Of a DNA stretch of 64,000 bases, positions 23,758 to 33,811 are shown one piece after another. Source of the DNA: Candidatus Korarchaeum sp. (GTDB lineage Archaea > Korarchaeota > Korarchaeia > Korarchaeales > Korarchaeaceae); assembly GCA_020833055.1 (NCBI GenBank), contig JAJHQZ010000001.1, positions 186,001 to 250,000 on the forward strand, given 5' to 3'. Both the position numbers and the translations under genes were made by a program. Under the pieces are notes generated by a model. That model ran no database searches. It was not told the origin of the DNA and saw only the letters and a program-made list of their open reading frames with translations. The stretch's first letter is position 1. Each line of letters opens with the position of its first letter.

Positions 23758-25868
23758 TGGTGGAGAGGACACCCTTAATGAGTTTTGAGGAGCTCGTCGA
23801 GAAATACAAGATCTTCTTAAGGTACTACAAGGATGAGAATAATGAGCTCTTGTATCAGAAGGCATTAGCGCAATTAATAGAGGAACAGAAGAGATCCCTT
23901 AGCGTTAATTGGTATCACTTATATAACTTCAACCCTGATTTCAGGGAGATAGCTGAGGATATCGTGATGAACCCCTCTCTACATATATCAGCTGGTTCTT
24001 CAGCCCTCAGGGAACTTGTGATGGAGCTAATACCGATGACGGAGGAGTTCAGGATATACAGTGAGGGTGATTTCCACTTAAGGTTCTACAACGTCCCGAC
24101 TAAAGCTTCATTCAGGGATCTGACTAAGTTCTCAATAGGTAGATTGATAGAGATAGAGGGGATAATAACTAGAGTCTCAGATATCTATGATAAACTCGTT
24201 AAGGCATCCTTCATCTGTACTAACTGCGGGAGAGTTGAGGAGATAGATGTAATCGGTGAGAAGCTCAAGATCCTGGAGAAATGCCCTGAATGCGGTTCTC
24301 CAATGAAATTAGACCATGAGATGAGTAAGTTCATCAGGTGGCGTAGCGTTAGGATCCAAGAGAGGCCTGAGGACTTGCCACCAGGTATGATGCCAGAGCA
24401 CATAGATGGCGTACTGACTGACGATATAGTGGATGAAGTGAAACCCGGGGATAGAGTCAGAGTGACTGGGATAATAAGGATAAAACCAGCTAGGAGGGAT
24501 GAGGGAAGAGAGGGACTCATATATAAGAGGTATTTAGAGATAATACATGTAGAGGTCCCGAATAGGGTTTACGAGAAGTTGGAGATAACTCCTGAAGATG
24601 AGAAAGAGATATTGAAGCTCTCAGAGAGGGAGGATCTAGAGGAACTCATTGTTAGGTCGATAGCTCCCTCGGTCTTCGGTTGGACAGATGTCAAGAGAGC
24701 TATAGCTTACGCTCTATTCGGGGGGAGCACTAAGGTATTAGCTGATGGTTCTAAAGTGAGGGGGGAGATAAATGTACTTCTAGTAGGTGATCCAGGTGTC
24801 GCTAAGAGTCAACTCCTGAAATATACAGCTCAACTAGCCCCCAGAGGGCTTTATACGACTGGGAAAGGCTCTACTGCTGCTGGATTGACTGCGGCTGTCG
24901 TGAGGGATTCTGCGACTGGTGGATGGACTCTAGAGGCTGGGGCTCTAGTACTAGCCGATATGGGAGTAGCGTGCATAGATGAATTCGATAAAATGAGTGA
25001 AGACGATAGGAGATCTATACATGAAGCTATGGAGCAGCAAACTATTTCAATAGCGAAAGCAGGTATAGTAGCGACTTTAAACGCTAGGACGACGATAATA
25101 GCTGCTGCGAACCCTAAGAAAGGGAAATATGACGATTACGTGACGGTAGCTGAGAACATAAACCTCCCCCCAACCGTACTATCGAGGTTCGATCTCGTCT
25201 TCATAATGAAGGATAGGCCCAGATTGGAATCCGATAGCATGGTAGCTGAGCATATACTAACGACTAGGATGGGGAGGAACCCCGAAGCGAAGCCCCCTAT
25301 AGACCCAAATCTCCTCAAGAAGTATATAGCTTACGCTAAGCAGAACATAGATCCTATACTCACTGATGAAGCTGCTGAGAGGATAAAGAAGTATTACGTT
25401 GAGGTCAGAGGGAGGGGGATTAAGGAGGGTGAGGAGGGGATCGTTCAAGACCTCATATCGATAACTCCGAGGCAATTAGAAGCTCTGATAAGGTTGAGTG
25501 AAGCTAGAGCTAGGATGCACTTGAGGAGAGAAGTAACAGCTGAGGATGCTGAGATGGCTATAAACCTGATGGAGATAACATTGAAGGGAGCTGCTTACGA
25601 TATAGTATCTGGATACTTCGATATAACTGGATGGATGACTGGTGTCTCATTCCCTGAGGTGAAGAGGAGGGAAGTAGTCTTCCAACTCATAAGACAATTG
25701 GCCGATGAGAGTGAGGATGGCCTAGTCGATAGGGATGTAGTAGTCAGGATGGCAGCGGAGAGGCTCAATCTGAAGGGGAAGGAGTACGTCATAGAAGATA
25801 TACTCAGGAAGCTTAACGAAGATGGGTTCATAATATTCCCACCGGGAGGGAAGATAAAACTCATATAA
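23757..25868 (+). CDS. mcm: Replicative DNA helicase MCM
   Basis: A hexameric 3'-5' helicase that unwinds origins. The N-terminal domain has a zinc ribbon (Cys154, 157, 176, 179: CTNCGRV and CPECGSP). The AAA+ core shows Walker A GDPGVAKS at 344-351, Walker B CIDEFDKM near 407-413, the sensor 1 AAANPKKGKYD, and the arginine finger in PPTVLSRFDLVF. A winged-helix domain closes the protein after about 620. At 703 residues it is standard. It is co-transcribed with gins23 and hel308. Confidence 0.97.
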   Translation: MVERTPLMSFEELVEKYKIFLRYYKDENNELLYQKALAQLIEEQKRSLSVNWYHLYNFNPDFREIAEDIVMNPSLHISAGSSALRELVMELIPMTEEFRIYSEGDFHLRFYNVPTKASFRDLTKFSIGRLIEIEGIITRVSDIYDKLVKASFICTNCGRVEEIDVIGEKLKILEKCPECGSPMKLDHEMSKFIRWRSVRIQERPEDLPPGMMPEHIDGVLTDDIVDEVKPGDRVRVTGIIRIKPARRDEGREGLIYKRYLEIIHVEVPNRVYEKLEITPEDEKEILKLSEREDLEELIVRSIAPSVFGWTDVKRAIAYALFGGSTKVLADGSKVRGEINVLLVGDPGVAKSQLLKYTAQLAPRGLYTTGKGSTAAGLTAAVVRDSATGGWTLEAGALVLADMGVACIDEFDKMSEDDRRSIHEAMEQQTISIAKAGIVATLNARTTIIAAANPKKGKYDDYVTVAENINLPPTVLSRFDLVFIMKDRPRLESDSMVAEHILTTRMGRNPEAKPPIDPNLLKKYIAYAKQNIDPILTDEAAERIKKYYVEVRGRGIKEGEEGIVQDLISITPRQLEALIRLSEARARMHLRREVTAEDAEMAINLMEITLKGAAYDIVSGYFDITGWMTGVSFPEVKRREVVFQLIRQLADESEDGLVDRDVVVRMAAERLNLKGKEYVIEDILRKLNEDGFIIFPPGGKIKLI

Positions 25869-25877
25869 GGGATCTAG

Positions 25878-27983
25878 ATGGGCTTAGATGAGCTCTTAAG
25901 TAGGATAGGTGTTAAGGAACTTTACCCAACTCAGAAGGAGGTCCTGAGCAGGGGGTTAGTGAGCGAGGGAAATTTCGTGCTAGCAGCTCCTACTGCTTCA
26001 GGTAAGACTTTAGCAGCTGAGATAGTGATGAATGAAGAGCTAGAGAAGGGAGGGAAGGTAGTCTACTTAGTACCATTGAGATCTCTCGCATACGAGAAAT
26101 ATGAGGAGTTCTCTAAGGTCTTCGATAAGTGGAGCGTGAGAGTATCGATCGGTGATTACGATTCCTCAGATGAGCCCTTGGGGAAGCATGACATCATAGT
26201 GATGACGTACGAGAAATTCGACTCTCTCCAGAGGCACAGAAGCTCTTGGTTAGATAGTATAAGCTTACTAGTCTTAGATGAAGTCCATTACGTTGGCGAT
26301 CCTAACAGGGGACCTACGCTCGAGATGGCCGTATCTAAATTCATGCATGAGAACGATCGATCTAGGAGGATAGCTTTGAGCGCTACTATAACTAACTTAG
26401 AGGAGATAGCTAATTGGTTGCGAGCTGTCCCGATAAGAGTGGATTGGAGACCGGTCCCCCTCAGAGTAGGTATGTACGCTGGGGGGAAGCTCATATATCC
26501 AGATGGTAGCTCCGAGAGGCTGGAGGGGGAGGGGATAATCCCATTATTGAGGAGGTGCTTAACTGACGGAGGCCAGGCTATAGTATTCTACAATAAGAGG
26601 AGCGATGCTGTATCTTGGGCTGAGAAGCTAGCTTCTCACTTCAATATGAGACTGAATGAAGACCCCCTCGAGGAAGTCAATTTATCCTCTTACGGATCCT
26701 CTAAACTGATCGAGAAACTCTCTAGTGTGATGAGGAGGGGGGTCGCTTTCCATCACGCTGGTCTCCCATTCGAGTTGAGGAGAGCTGTAGAGAGGGCCTT
26801 CAGAAGAGGATCCGTTAAGATACTGACAGCCACCCCTACGCTCGCAGCTGGAGTGAACTTACCAGCTAGAACAGTCATAGTTAGCTCCTATATGAGGTAT
26901 AACTCTAAGTTAGGTAGGATGACTCCCATCTCGATCATGGAATTCTGGCAGATGGCTGGGAGGGCTGGGAGGCCGGGTTACGATTCCCATGGGGAAGCTT
27001 ACATAATAGCTAAGCAGAGTGAAGCTAAGAGGATATTCGAGAATTACATAAGCTCAGAGCCCGAGCCTATCTCATCTAACTTACACGATACATCCTTACT
27101 TAAGAACCACTTGCTCGCTTTAGTAGCGAGTTCAGGTCCCATATCCCCAGGGGAGATCCTAGAGATATTCAAGAAGACATTATTGTACATTCAGGGAGGG
27201 GATAAGTTCTTAAGGAGGTCTATACCGTTCCTCCTAGAGTCCCTCAAGGAAGCTGGGTTCCTCCAAGACATAGGAGGCTTATATAGAGCGACATCCCTCG
27301 GGAAGAGGGTCTCTGAGTTGTATATAGATACATCATCAGCTCAGATGATGATAGAAGCCCTAGATGAGTTAATTAAGAGGTATAGGAGGATGGAGGATCT
27401 TGAGCTTCCCGTCCTCCACCTCCTCTGCATGTTACCAGATATGCCGAAGGTCTACGGTAGGGGGAGGACTGAGGCACTCATTGAAGCTTTTGAAGAACTA
27501 GATCCACTGATTCCAATAGAGGAATCTCCTATCTCATCTCACAGTGAACTCCTACAGGTGATTAGGGGCGCTCTATCATTGAAGATGTGGATCTCAGGCC
27601 AGAGCGATGGTGAGATAGAGGAGAAGCTCGGGATCGAACCGGGAGACTTGAGGAACTTGGCTGAGAATGGAGAGTGGCTCTGTTACTCTTTCTCGGAAAT
27701 ATCGAAACTTTTTGGTGAGAAAGAGATTTCAGAGTGGCTCAGAGTACTCTCAATGAGGATAAGATATGGAGTACCCGAGGAACTATTATCTCTAGTGATA
27801 CTCAAGGGGGTGGGCAGGGTGAGAGCTAAGCTACTCTATGAAGCTGGTTACAGGACCGTTAGGGATATAGCTGAAGCTGAGCCAGAGCAATTGGAGAGGA
27901 TAGTCGGTATAGGGAAGCAACTCTCTAAGGAGCTAGTGGAGCAGGCGAGGTCGTTGGTTTATGTGGGTCCATCCGATAGATAG
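25878..27983 (+). CDS. hel308: Ski2-like DNA helicase Hel308
   Basis: A superfamily 2 helicase that acts at stalled replication forks. Motif Q (LYPTQKEVL), motif I APTASGKT at 37-44, motif II DEVH at 134-137, motif III LSATITN, and motif VI QMAGRAGRPGYD near 355 are all present. A ratchet-type domain and a C-terminal helix-hairpin-helix (LKGVGRVRAKLLYEAG and IVGIGKQLSKELV) follow. The length of 701 matches the family. It lies 9 bp after mcm and overlaps purB by 23 bp, so replication and repair genes share the operon. Confidence 0.94.
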   Translation: MGLDELLSRIGVKELYPTQKEVLSRGLVSEGNFVLAAPTASGKTLAAEIVMNEELEKGGKVVYLVPLRSLAYEKYEEFSKVFDKWSVRVSIGDYDSSDEPLGKHDIIVMTYEKFDSLQRHRSSWLDSISLLVLDEVHYVGDPNRGPTLEMAVSKFMHENDRSRRIALSATITNLEEIANWLRAVPIRVDWRPVPLRVGMYAGGKLIYPDGSSERLEGEGIIPLLRRCLTDGGQAIVFYNKRSDAVSWAEKLASHFNMRLNEDPLEEVNLSSYGSSKLIEKLSSVMRRGVAFHHAGLPFELRRAVERAFRRGSVKILTATPTLAAGVNLPARTVIVSSYMRYNSKLGRMTPISIMEFWQMAGRAGRPGYDSHGEAYIIAKQSEAKRIFENYISSEPEPISSNLHDTSLLKNHLLALVASSGPISPGEILEIFKKTLLYIQGGDKFLRRSIPFLLESLKEAGFLQDIGGLYRATSLGKRVSELYIDTSSAQMMIEALDELIKRYRRMEDLELPVLHLLCMLPDMPKVYGRGRTEALIEAFEELDPLIPIEESPISSHSELLQVIRGALSLKMWISGQSDGEIEEKLGIEPGDLRNLAENGEWLCYSFSEISKLFGEKEISEWLRVLSMRIRYGVPEELLSLVILKGVGRVRAKLLYEAGYRTVRDIAEAEPEQLERIVGIGKQLSKELVEQARSLVYVGPSDR

Positions 27984-29331
27984 TAGGTATGGATCCGAGC
28001 GTATGAGAGCTATATTCAGGCAGGAGAATAGGATAAAGCTCATGGCATCAGTTGAAGTTCTCTATGCTAAGGCTTTAGCTGAGAGAGGGTTGATCCCGAA
28101 AGAAGCAGCTGAAGCTATTGAGAGAGCTGCCGAGGGAGTCACGCCCGAGGATGTTAAGTATGAGGAATCCCTAGTGAAGCATGAAACTATGGCCCTCGTG
28201 AGAGCTATCTCTAAGAGAGCTGGGGGTTATGGTGAATATCTCCATCTAGGTCTCACATCTAACGATGTGTTAGATACTGTGATGGGAGTCCAGATAAAGC
28301 AAGCAGGCTCTATAATACTGAGTAGCGCCGCTTCGCTCCTGGAGAAGATAGTTAAGAGAGGAGAGGAGTCGTTGGATATCGTGTGCTTGGGTAGGACTCA
28401 TGGGGTAGTAGCAGACCCCATCCCCCTCTCAATGAAGTTCGCTCTCTGGTCTTATTACATCAGGAGAGCTATCATCAGGTTCATGAACTCCCTGAATGAA
28501 GCATCAGTCGGCAAACTCAGGGGAGCTGTAGGTACTGCTGCGGCCTCAATCGAGTTAGGGATCGAGGACCCTCTTGAAGTGGAGAGTGAAGTGCTCAGAG
28601 CTTTAGGACTTAGTCCCCCTGAGATAACTACGCAGATAGTCCCTAGGGATAGGCTAGCTAATCTAATCCTCTCGATGTCCCTCTTCTCATCAGTGCTGGA
28701 TACCATAGCTAATGAGATAAGGAACTTACATAGGACTGAGATAAGCGAAATCAGAGAGCACTTCGAGGAGAGGCAAGTAGGTTCGAGCACTATGCCCCAT
28801 AAGATGAACCCTATTAACAGTGAGAAGGTCTGCGGATTAGCTAGATTGATGAGGTCATTAGCTATAGCGGCTCTAGAGAACGTAGTACTGGAGCACGAGA
28901 GGGATCTTACTAATAGCTCAGTCGAGAGAATAATCCTACCGGAAGCCTTCCTGATCTTAGAAGAACAGATAAACACTCTTTCTAATGTCATAGAGAACCT
29001 CGAGATAGATAAGATCAGGATAAAGGAGAACATCGAGAAATATGGTGATATAGCTTTGAGTGAGAGGTTAATGATCTGGTTAGTTAAGAAGGGATTGGGA
29101 AGACAAGAAGCGCATGAGATCGTGAGGAGGATATCCTTAAGATCCTATAGGAGCGGTAGAAGGCTCATAGATGAAGTATTGGCTGATGAGGAGATCTCCA
29201 AGATATTGAAACCTGAGGAGATTGAGGTCATATTCCGACCCCAGAGTTACATCGGGTTGGGGAGGGAGCTCTCTATTAAAGAGTTCAGAGCGGCGAGAGA
29301 GTTCCTGAAGGAGGTGCTTCTAAACGGGTGA
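27961..29331 (+). CDS. purB: Adenylosuccinate lyase
   Basis: It catalyses two fumarate-releasing steps of purine synthesis (SAICAR to AICAR, adenylosuccinate to AMP). Signature features are HPIDSRYGSERM at the start, KHETMALVRAI near 76, HLGLTSNDVLDT near 98-109, and the fumarase-superfamily loop GSSTMPHKMNPI near 277-288. At 456 residues it is normal. It begins inside the 3' end of hel308, and its own stop region overlaps the proposed start of the next gene. Confidence 0.96.
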   Translation: MWVHPIDSRYGSERMRAIFRQENRIKLMASVEVLYAKALAERGLIPKEAAEAIERAAEGVTPEDVKYEESLVKHETMALVRAISKRAGGYGEYLHLGLTSNDVLDTVMGVQIKQAGSIILSSAASLLEKIVKRGEESLDIVCLGRTHGVVADPIPLSMKFALWSYYIRRAIIRFMNSLNEASVGKLRGAVGTAAASIELGIEDPLEVESEVLRALGLSPPEITTQIVPRDRLANLILSMSLFSSVLDTIANEIRNLHRTEISEIREHFEERQVGSSTMPHKMNPINSEKVCGLARLMRSLAIAALENVVLEHERDLTNSSVERIILPEAFLILEEQINTLSNVIENLEIDKIRIKENIEKYGDIALSERLMIWLVKKGLGRQEAHEIVRRISLRSYRSGRRLIDEVLADEEISKILKPEEIEVIFRPQSYIGLGRELSIKEFRAAREFLKEVLLNG

Positions 29332-30646
29332 AATCAGACTCAGGTTCCTGGGAGGAGCTAGATCCATCGGTAGATCGAGTATAGAGATCATTTGCAAGAA
29401 CCCCATCATATTGGACTCTGGAGTGGATGTGGGAACTAGTTCGAGGCTCCTCCCACTAGAGCCCAAGTCCGATCCTGAAGCTCTGATCCTAACTCACGCT
29501 CATTTAGACCATTACGGAGCTAGTCCCTTGATACTGGGGAGATGGAGTTGCGATACTTATGTGACGCCTCCTACAGTCGATGTAGGGGAGATCTTGCTGA
29601 AGGACTTCATCAGCCTCTCCTCAGAATACGTTGAGAGGCCTTATTCCACTCAGGATATCCAGCTCATTAGGAGGAGGGAGAGGTCGATCAGGCTCAATGA
29701 TTACATAGCTCTGGACGGATGGGAGCTCAGGACTTTCAACGCGGGTCACGTCCTAGGGTCTGTAATGATACATCTCACAGCTAAAGATGGTCCTACTATC
29801 CTTTACACTGGAGATATAAACACAGCGGGGACCAGAACCCTTAGAGGGGCTGAGATCGAGCTCCCTAAAGTCGATTACTTGATAATCGAGGGGACTTATG
29901 GTGGGGATGATGATATACATCCCTCCAGGAAGAAAGTCGAGAGGCAGTTCATAGAGGATATAAGGGAAGTTATAGCGAGAGGAGGTGTCACTATAATACC
30001 TACTTTCGCTCTAGGTAGAGCTCAAGAAGTCCTCTTAACTTTGATAAGTCACATAGAATCTGGTGTCCTTCAGGAAGTCCCGATATTCGTTGATGGTATG
30101 ATAAGGGAGATCTCGAAGTACTACAATGCTTACTGGTCATGGCTGAGGCCTGAGCTCCAGAGGATGATAAGGGAGAGCAAGAAGGAGCTCTTCGATCATA
30201 GAGCTATAGAGGAAGTGAGGAATAGGGAGGAACTCCTAGAGATAAGCGAGCCATTCATAATCGTCACGACATCCGGTATGCTTCAGGGAGGACCTGTACT
30301 CACATACTTGAAGCACTTCGGAACTAAGAGGGGAAATCTGATATATCTGACAGGTTATCAAGTGAAGGGAACTAGGGGGAGGATGCTCTTAGATGGTATC
30401 AGGCAGATCCCGATGCCGGATGGTGTTATAGAAGTGAAGTGCGACGTCAAGTTCGCTGATTTTTCAGCCCATGCCGATCAACCCAATCTGATAAACTTCA
30501 TCATGAAAGTAGCGAGTAAGGGGCTCAAAGAAGTGATACTAGTTCATGGTGAGTTCGATAAATTAGTCCAGTTGAGGAGGAAATTGGAAGCTAGAGGGAT
30601 AAGGACTTATATACCTTATGAAGGTGAGATCATAGAGATAAAGTGA
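29324..30646 (+). CDS. Beta-CASP metallo-beta-lactamase ribonuclease (aCPSF2-like), non-canonical start
   Basis: A predicted RNA endo/exonuclease of the archaeal CPSF family. MBL motifs are LTHAHLDHYGA, NAGHVLGS and YTGDIN; beta-CASP motifs include IIEGTYGG and DFSAHADQPN, and VHGEFDKL follows. The nearest standard start is TTG 29411, but the frame is open upstream to a TAA at 29321-29323 and encodes the family N-terminus (IRLRFLGGARSIGRSSIEI). Only ACG 29324, GGT, GAA and ATC 29333 lie between. An AGGAGGTG at 29309-29316 is ideally spaced for ACG 29324; ATC 29333 sits where Met is expected by alignment. I give the ACG start as a hypothesis. Confidence 0.85.
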   Translation, partial: TGEIRLRFLGGARSIGRSSIEIICKNPIILDSGVDVGTSSRLLPLEPKSDPEALILTHAHLDHYGASPLILGRWSCDTYVTPPTVDVGEILLKDFISLSSEYVERPYSTQDIQLIRRRERSIRLNDYIALDGWELRTFNAGHVLGSVMIHLTAKDGPTILYTGDINTAGTRTLRGAEIELPKVDYLIIEGTYGGDDDIHPSRKKVERQFIEDIREVIARGGVTIIPTFALGRAQEVLLTLISHIESGVLQEVPIFVDGMIREISKYYNAYWSWLRPELQRMIRESKKELFDHRAIEEVRNREELLEISEPFIIVTTSGMLQGGPVLTYLKHFGTKRGNLIYLTGYQVKGTRGRMLLDGIRQIPMPDGVIEVKCDVKFADFSAHADQPNLINFIMKVASKGLKEVILVHGEFDKLVQLRRKLEARGIRTYIPYEGEIIEIK

Positions 30647-30704
30647 TATTATTCGGATATTACATCCGCTTCCTCTCCTTTTTAACGTAGTCTCTCCAGG
30701 CGAC

Positions 30705-31358
30705 ATGATAGGGATGCAGAGCGCACAGGAGCTCCATCAAGATAGGTTCTTATCCAAGCTACTCTCAGCTATATATAAGAGGAAGAAGATTTCTCTGGGC
30801 ATATACGGTCCAGTGAACTCTGGGAAGACTACTCTCGCGAATAGAATATGTATGGACTTCGCTGGTAGGAAGATTGGTTCTGTAAGCAGGGTACCTCATG
30901 AGACGAGGTCTGTTAATGTCATGGAGAACGTAGTATTGAGACTGAAGGACGGTTCCTCTATAACGATGGATGTAATAGATACCCCGGGGATAGCGACTAG
31001 GATAACTTACAGGAGCTTCATGAGGTATGGCTTCAAGAAGGATGAAGCTATAGAGAGAGCTGCTGAAGCAGCCAAAGGAGTAGTTGAAGCGATAAGGAGT
31101 ATGGAGAGGGTTAATTTGGCTCTATTAGTCATAGATTCGAGTAAGGATCCGACTTCACAAGTCAATTGGGTGATAGCTGGTAATCTGAAGGCTAGGCTCA
31201 TCCCGTACATAGTGGTAGCTAATAAGATAGATCTCCCTTACGCCAGACCTAGTAGCGTTAAGAGAGTATTTCCCGATGATATCGTCATCCCGATATCGGC
31301 TTTAAGGGGAGACAACATAAACTACCTTTACGAGACCATAGTGAGCGTAGCTAGATAG
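30705..31358 (+). CDS. Era/TrmE-like GTPase of an archaeal family
   Basis: A P-loop GTPase of 217 residues. G1 is GPVNSGKTTLA near 33-43, G2 probably HETRSVNV, G3 DTPGIAT near 88, G4 VANKIDLP near 167, and G5 ISALRGD. No KH domain or membrane segment is visible. In archaea this GTPase is linked to a small zinc-ribbon protein, and the next gene here, 9 bp downstream, is one. A role in ribosome or RNA metabolism is plausible but unproven. Confidence 0.85.
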   Translation: MIGMQSAQELHQDRFLSKLLSAIYKRKKISLGIYGPVNSGKTTLANRICMDFAGRKIGSVSRVPHETRSVNVMENVVLRLKDGSSITMDVIDTPGIATRITYRSFMRYGFKKDEAIERAAEAAKGVVEAIRSMERVNLALLVIDSSKDPTSQVNWVIAGNLKARLIPYIVVANKIDLPYARPSSVKRVFPDDIVIPISALRGDNINYLYETIVSVAR

Positions 31359-31367
31359 AGTGGAAAG

Positions 31368-31688
31368 ATGCCGATTAGAATCTTCCTTAAGTGCAGATCC
31401 TGTGGTTTTGAGATAGATGCTGAGAGATCTGATATTCCCATCCCCGAAGTTTGTCCATCTTGCGGGAGGAGGGAGCTGGAGTTCCAAGTGAGTGCCGAGC
31501 GGGAAGATGGAGTAGTAGAGATCGAGCCCCTCTTAGATGAGGCGTTCATAAGGCAAGTATCCTACGGTGAGTTTTTAATAGATATAACAGCTCTCCTCAG
31601 AGATGATGTAGCTATAGCCGAGCTCGAACCCGGGGTTTACGAGATCATAATTAAGACTCCTTCGAGAGCTTCCTCCCGATCACGATGA
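31368..31688 (+). CDS. Zinc-ribbon protein linked to the Era-like GTPase
   Basis: The first 35 residues form a zinc ribbon (CRSCGFEI and CPSCGRRELE). The rest is a small alpha/beta segment (FLIDITALLRDDVAIAEL then GVYEIIIKTPS) and a short basic Ser/Arg tail. It follows the GTPase by 9 bp, and this pairing is a recurrent archaeal neighbourhood. Nucleic-acid binding is an inference. Its 3' end overlaps trmI convergently by 38 bp. Confidence 0.8.
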   Translation: MPIRIFLKCRSCGFEIDAERSDIPIPEVCPSCGRRELEFQVSAEREDGVVEIEPLLDEAFIRQVSYGEFLIDITALLRDDVAIAELEPGVYEIIIKTPSRASSRSR

Positions 31689-32457
31689 AACCAGTGTGTC
31701 CTATCATCCATGGAGATGGTCTAGTCCTCCTCTCATCACTCTCATATTCTCTATCTAATATCTCATGAATCTCAATGAGCCCGAAACCTACCTCCCTAGC
31801 TCTCAGTACTGTCTTATTCACTTGCTCACATGAAGGGAGGAACGCTAGGAATGTACCGTTTGGTCTCAGTTTCTCATGTACCTCGGACAGTATCTCCCAT
31901 GGATCCGGGATATCTAGGAATATAGCGTCGACATCTGACTCATCTATCCCCTCCTTCGCATCTTTGTGCTTTAATATTACATTACTTATCCCTAATAACT
32001 TTAAATTCTTCTCAGCTATTTCTAAAGATTCCTTCCTGATATCATAGCTGTACAACTTCCCACTCGGACCTAAGAAATTAGCTAGTACCATAGTGAGAGC
32101 TCCGGATCCCGTGCCTATCTCAACTACTGTATCTCCTGGCTTTATACCGGATTTGAGTATCATGAAACCTGCATCTTTAGGATAGATTATTTGTGTAATT
32201 CTCCCTATCTTTTCTATATAATCCGTTAGTATGGGCCTGTGGACCTCCACTCTCTCCCCCTTACTCGTCTTGATCACGCAACCCCATTCCTTCCCTATGA
32301 TTTCCGAGAGATCTATCGAACCCTTATGCGTATGTAAGACTTTACCCTTCTTCACTTTGACTAAGAACTTCTTAGGTTTTCCCTTCTTTCCATAAACAAC
32401 TAGCAGCACTGTATCGTCCTCTGATATCAGATTTAAACACTCCCTCTGACCCAGCAT
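31651..32457 (-). CDS. trmI: tRNA (adenine-57/58-N1)-methyltransferase TrmI
   Basis: A SAM-dependent enzyme that makes m1A at position 58, and in archaea also 57, of the tRNA T loop, which aids thermal stability. An N-terminal beta domain (VLLVVYGKKGKPKKFLVKV) is followed by a Rossmann methyltransferase core: GDTVVEIGTGSGALTMVLA near 108-126, LYSYDIRKESLEIAE near 134, and DAIFLDIPDPWEIL near 176-189, the active-site DxPxPW motif of the family. At 268 residues it is typical. It shares direction with the downstream-facing reductase gene. Confidence 0.94.
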   Translation of the reverse strand: MLGQRECLNLISEDDTVLLVVYGKKGKPKKFLVKVKKGKVLHTHKGSIDLSEIIGKEWGCVIKTSKGERVEVHRPILTDYIEKIGRITQIIYPKDAGFMILKSGIKPGDTVVEIGTGSGALTMVLANFLGPSGKLYSYDIRKESLEIAEKNLKLLGISNVILKHKDAKEGIDESDVDAIFLDIPDPWEILSEVHEKLRPNGTFLAFLPSCEQVNKTVLRAREVGFGLIEIHEILDREYESDERRTRPSPWMIGHTGFIVIGRKLSKES

Positions 32458-32479
32458 AGACTTCCATCCCTTTACCGCG

Positions 32480-33634
32480 TCACAGGAGGGCCCTAGCTAC
32501 TTTAGTAGCTAGCACCGGGTGCTTCATCAATTTCATCGCTACTTTACCTATCTCTATACCATTAGCTAAATTTACTATATCTTCATAATCTAGTATATTT
32601 GCTAATTCATTAAGGTCATTATCATTCAATTTTTCAAACACTCTCATCGCTCTTAAGCTATCCTTTATCCTCTTGATCCATCCCCTATACTCCCTCTCAA
32701 AGGAGCTTAACGCTTTCCTCGAGGTATCTCCCCTCTCCAAGGCCTCAGCTATAACTTTGCTCACAGCCTTACCGGCAGCTATCGATGAGTGTATCCCAGC
32801 GCCTGTGAAGGGTATCACCATACCAGCGGCATCGCCTATCAGGATGACGCCATCCCCTATGTACTCCTTAGCCAACCCCCCTATAGGGACTACGTAGCCA
32901 CCTGCCCCGATCACTTTAGCTCTCTTGAATATCTCGGGTCTCTCCTTTATGAATTTATCCAAATAAGGCTTAGGGGATCCCGGTCTAACCCCTATACCTA
33001 CATTAGCTACGTACTCATCCTTAGGGAAGATCCATGCATAACCGCCAGGTGCCACAGAGCCAACGTATATCCTCCCGGATTTATGAGTGTCTAGCTCCAC
33101 TCCTACCATCTTATATTGATATGTGGGAATCAACTCAGTAGTATTATCGAGACCGGAGGACTTAGCAACGACCGAGTTGTATCCGTCAGCTCCAACAACG
33201 ATCTTACCCCTTAATATCTCTCCTTTAACTGTTTTAACTCCACAAACTCTACCATTTTCCTTTAAGACACTCTCTACCCTCTCCCCGACTCTTATCTCAG
33301 CGCCAGCTAAGTAAGCTTTCTTCGCGAGCTCTAGGAGGAATAGGTCCTTATTTATAGCGTAGCCGTGCATGGGTATCTCCACATATTTCCCTGATGGAGC
33401 GTAGACCTTCATGTTCAACTCATTAGAAACCACACCGGGCTTGGGCTCTATACCAGCTGTCTCGAAAGTAGTCTTACTCGTCCCCTCACCACAAGGTTTC
33501 CAAGCTCTTATATCTGAGTGAGCCTCTAATAAGATCACTTTGAGCCCTAATTCAGCTGAGAATTTCGCTGCCGAGAGTCCAGCGGGTCCTCCTCCTACGA
33601 CTATGACGTCCCATTCCTCCATAGTGACACCCAA
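32480..33634 (-). CDS. Geranylgeranyl reductase (archaeol double-bond reductase)
   Basis: An FAD enzyme that saturates the isoprenoid chains of archaeal ether lipids, probably at the membrane surface. It shows the dinucleotide motif VVGGGPAGLSAA near 11-22, the KPCGEG motif near 46-51 that contains the family's conserved Cys, the substrate-site motif YAWIFPKD near 199, and LIGDAAGMVIPFTGAGIHS near 265-284. The length of 384 residues is as expected. It works downstream of GGGP synthase, which is encoded at 60108. Confidence 0.93.
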   Translation of the reverse strand: MGVTMEEWDVIVVGGGPAGLSAAKFSAELGLKVILLEAHSDIRAWKPCGEGTSKTTFETAGIEPKPGVVSNELNMKVYAPSGKYVEIPMHGYAINKDLFLLELAKKAYLAGAEIRVGERVESVLKENGRVCGVKTVKGEILRGKIVVGADGYNSVVAKSSGLDNTTELIPTYQYKMVGVELDTHKSGRIYVGSVAPGGYAWIFPKDEYVANVGIGVRPGSPKPYLDKFIKERPEIFKRAKVIGAGGYVVPIGGLAKEYIGDGVILIGDAAGMVIPFTGAGIHSSIAAGKAVSKVIAEALERGDTSRKALSSFEREYRGWIKRIKDSLRAMRVFEKLNDNDLNELANILDYEDIVNLANGIEIGKVAMKLMKHPVLATKVARALL

Positions 33635-33811
33635 TGATAACGGGGGTTCTATATTTCAGCATTTCCGCTCTGCCAGGAAGTTCGTTAATTGACGAAAAAA
33701 ATGCCAGGGGGAACGTCAGATGATAAAAGTTTTATAGTAGTATACTGTTAATGACACAGTCAGATGGGGCCCCTCCGCCCCCGAGCCTAAGTACGTAAAA
33801 GGTGAAGATAA

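Noticed and set aside
33766-33793. Eight-codon frame in the GC-rich leader of the winged-helix gene
   Set aside because: Too short to support; kept only as a remark on the leader's base composition.
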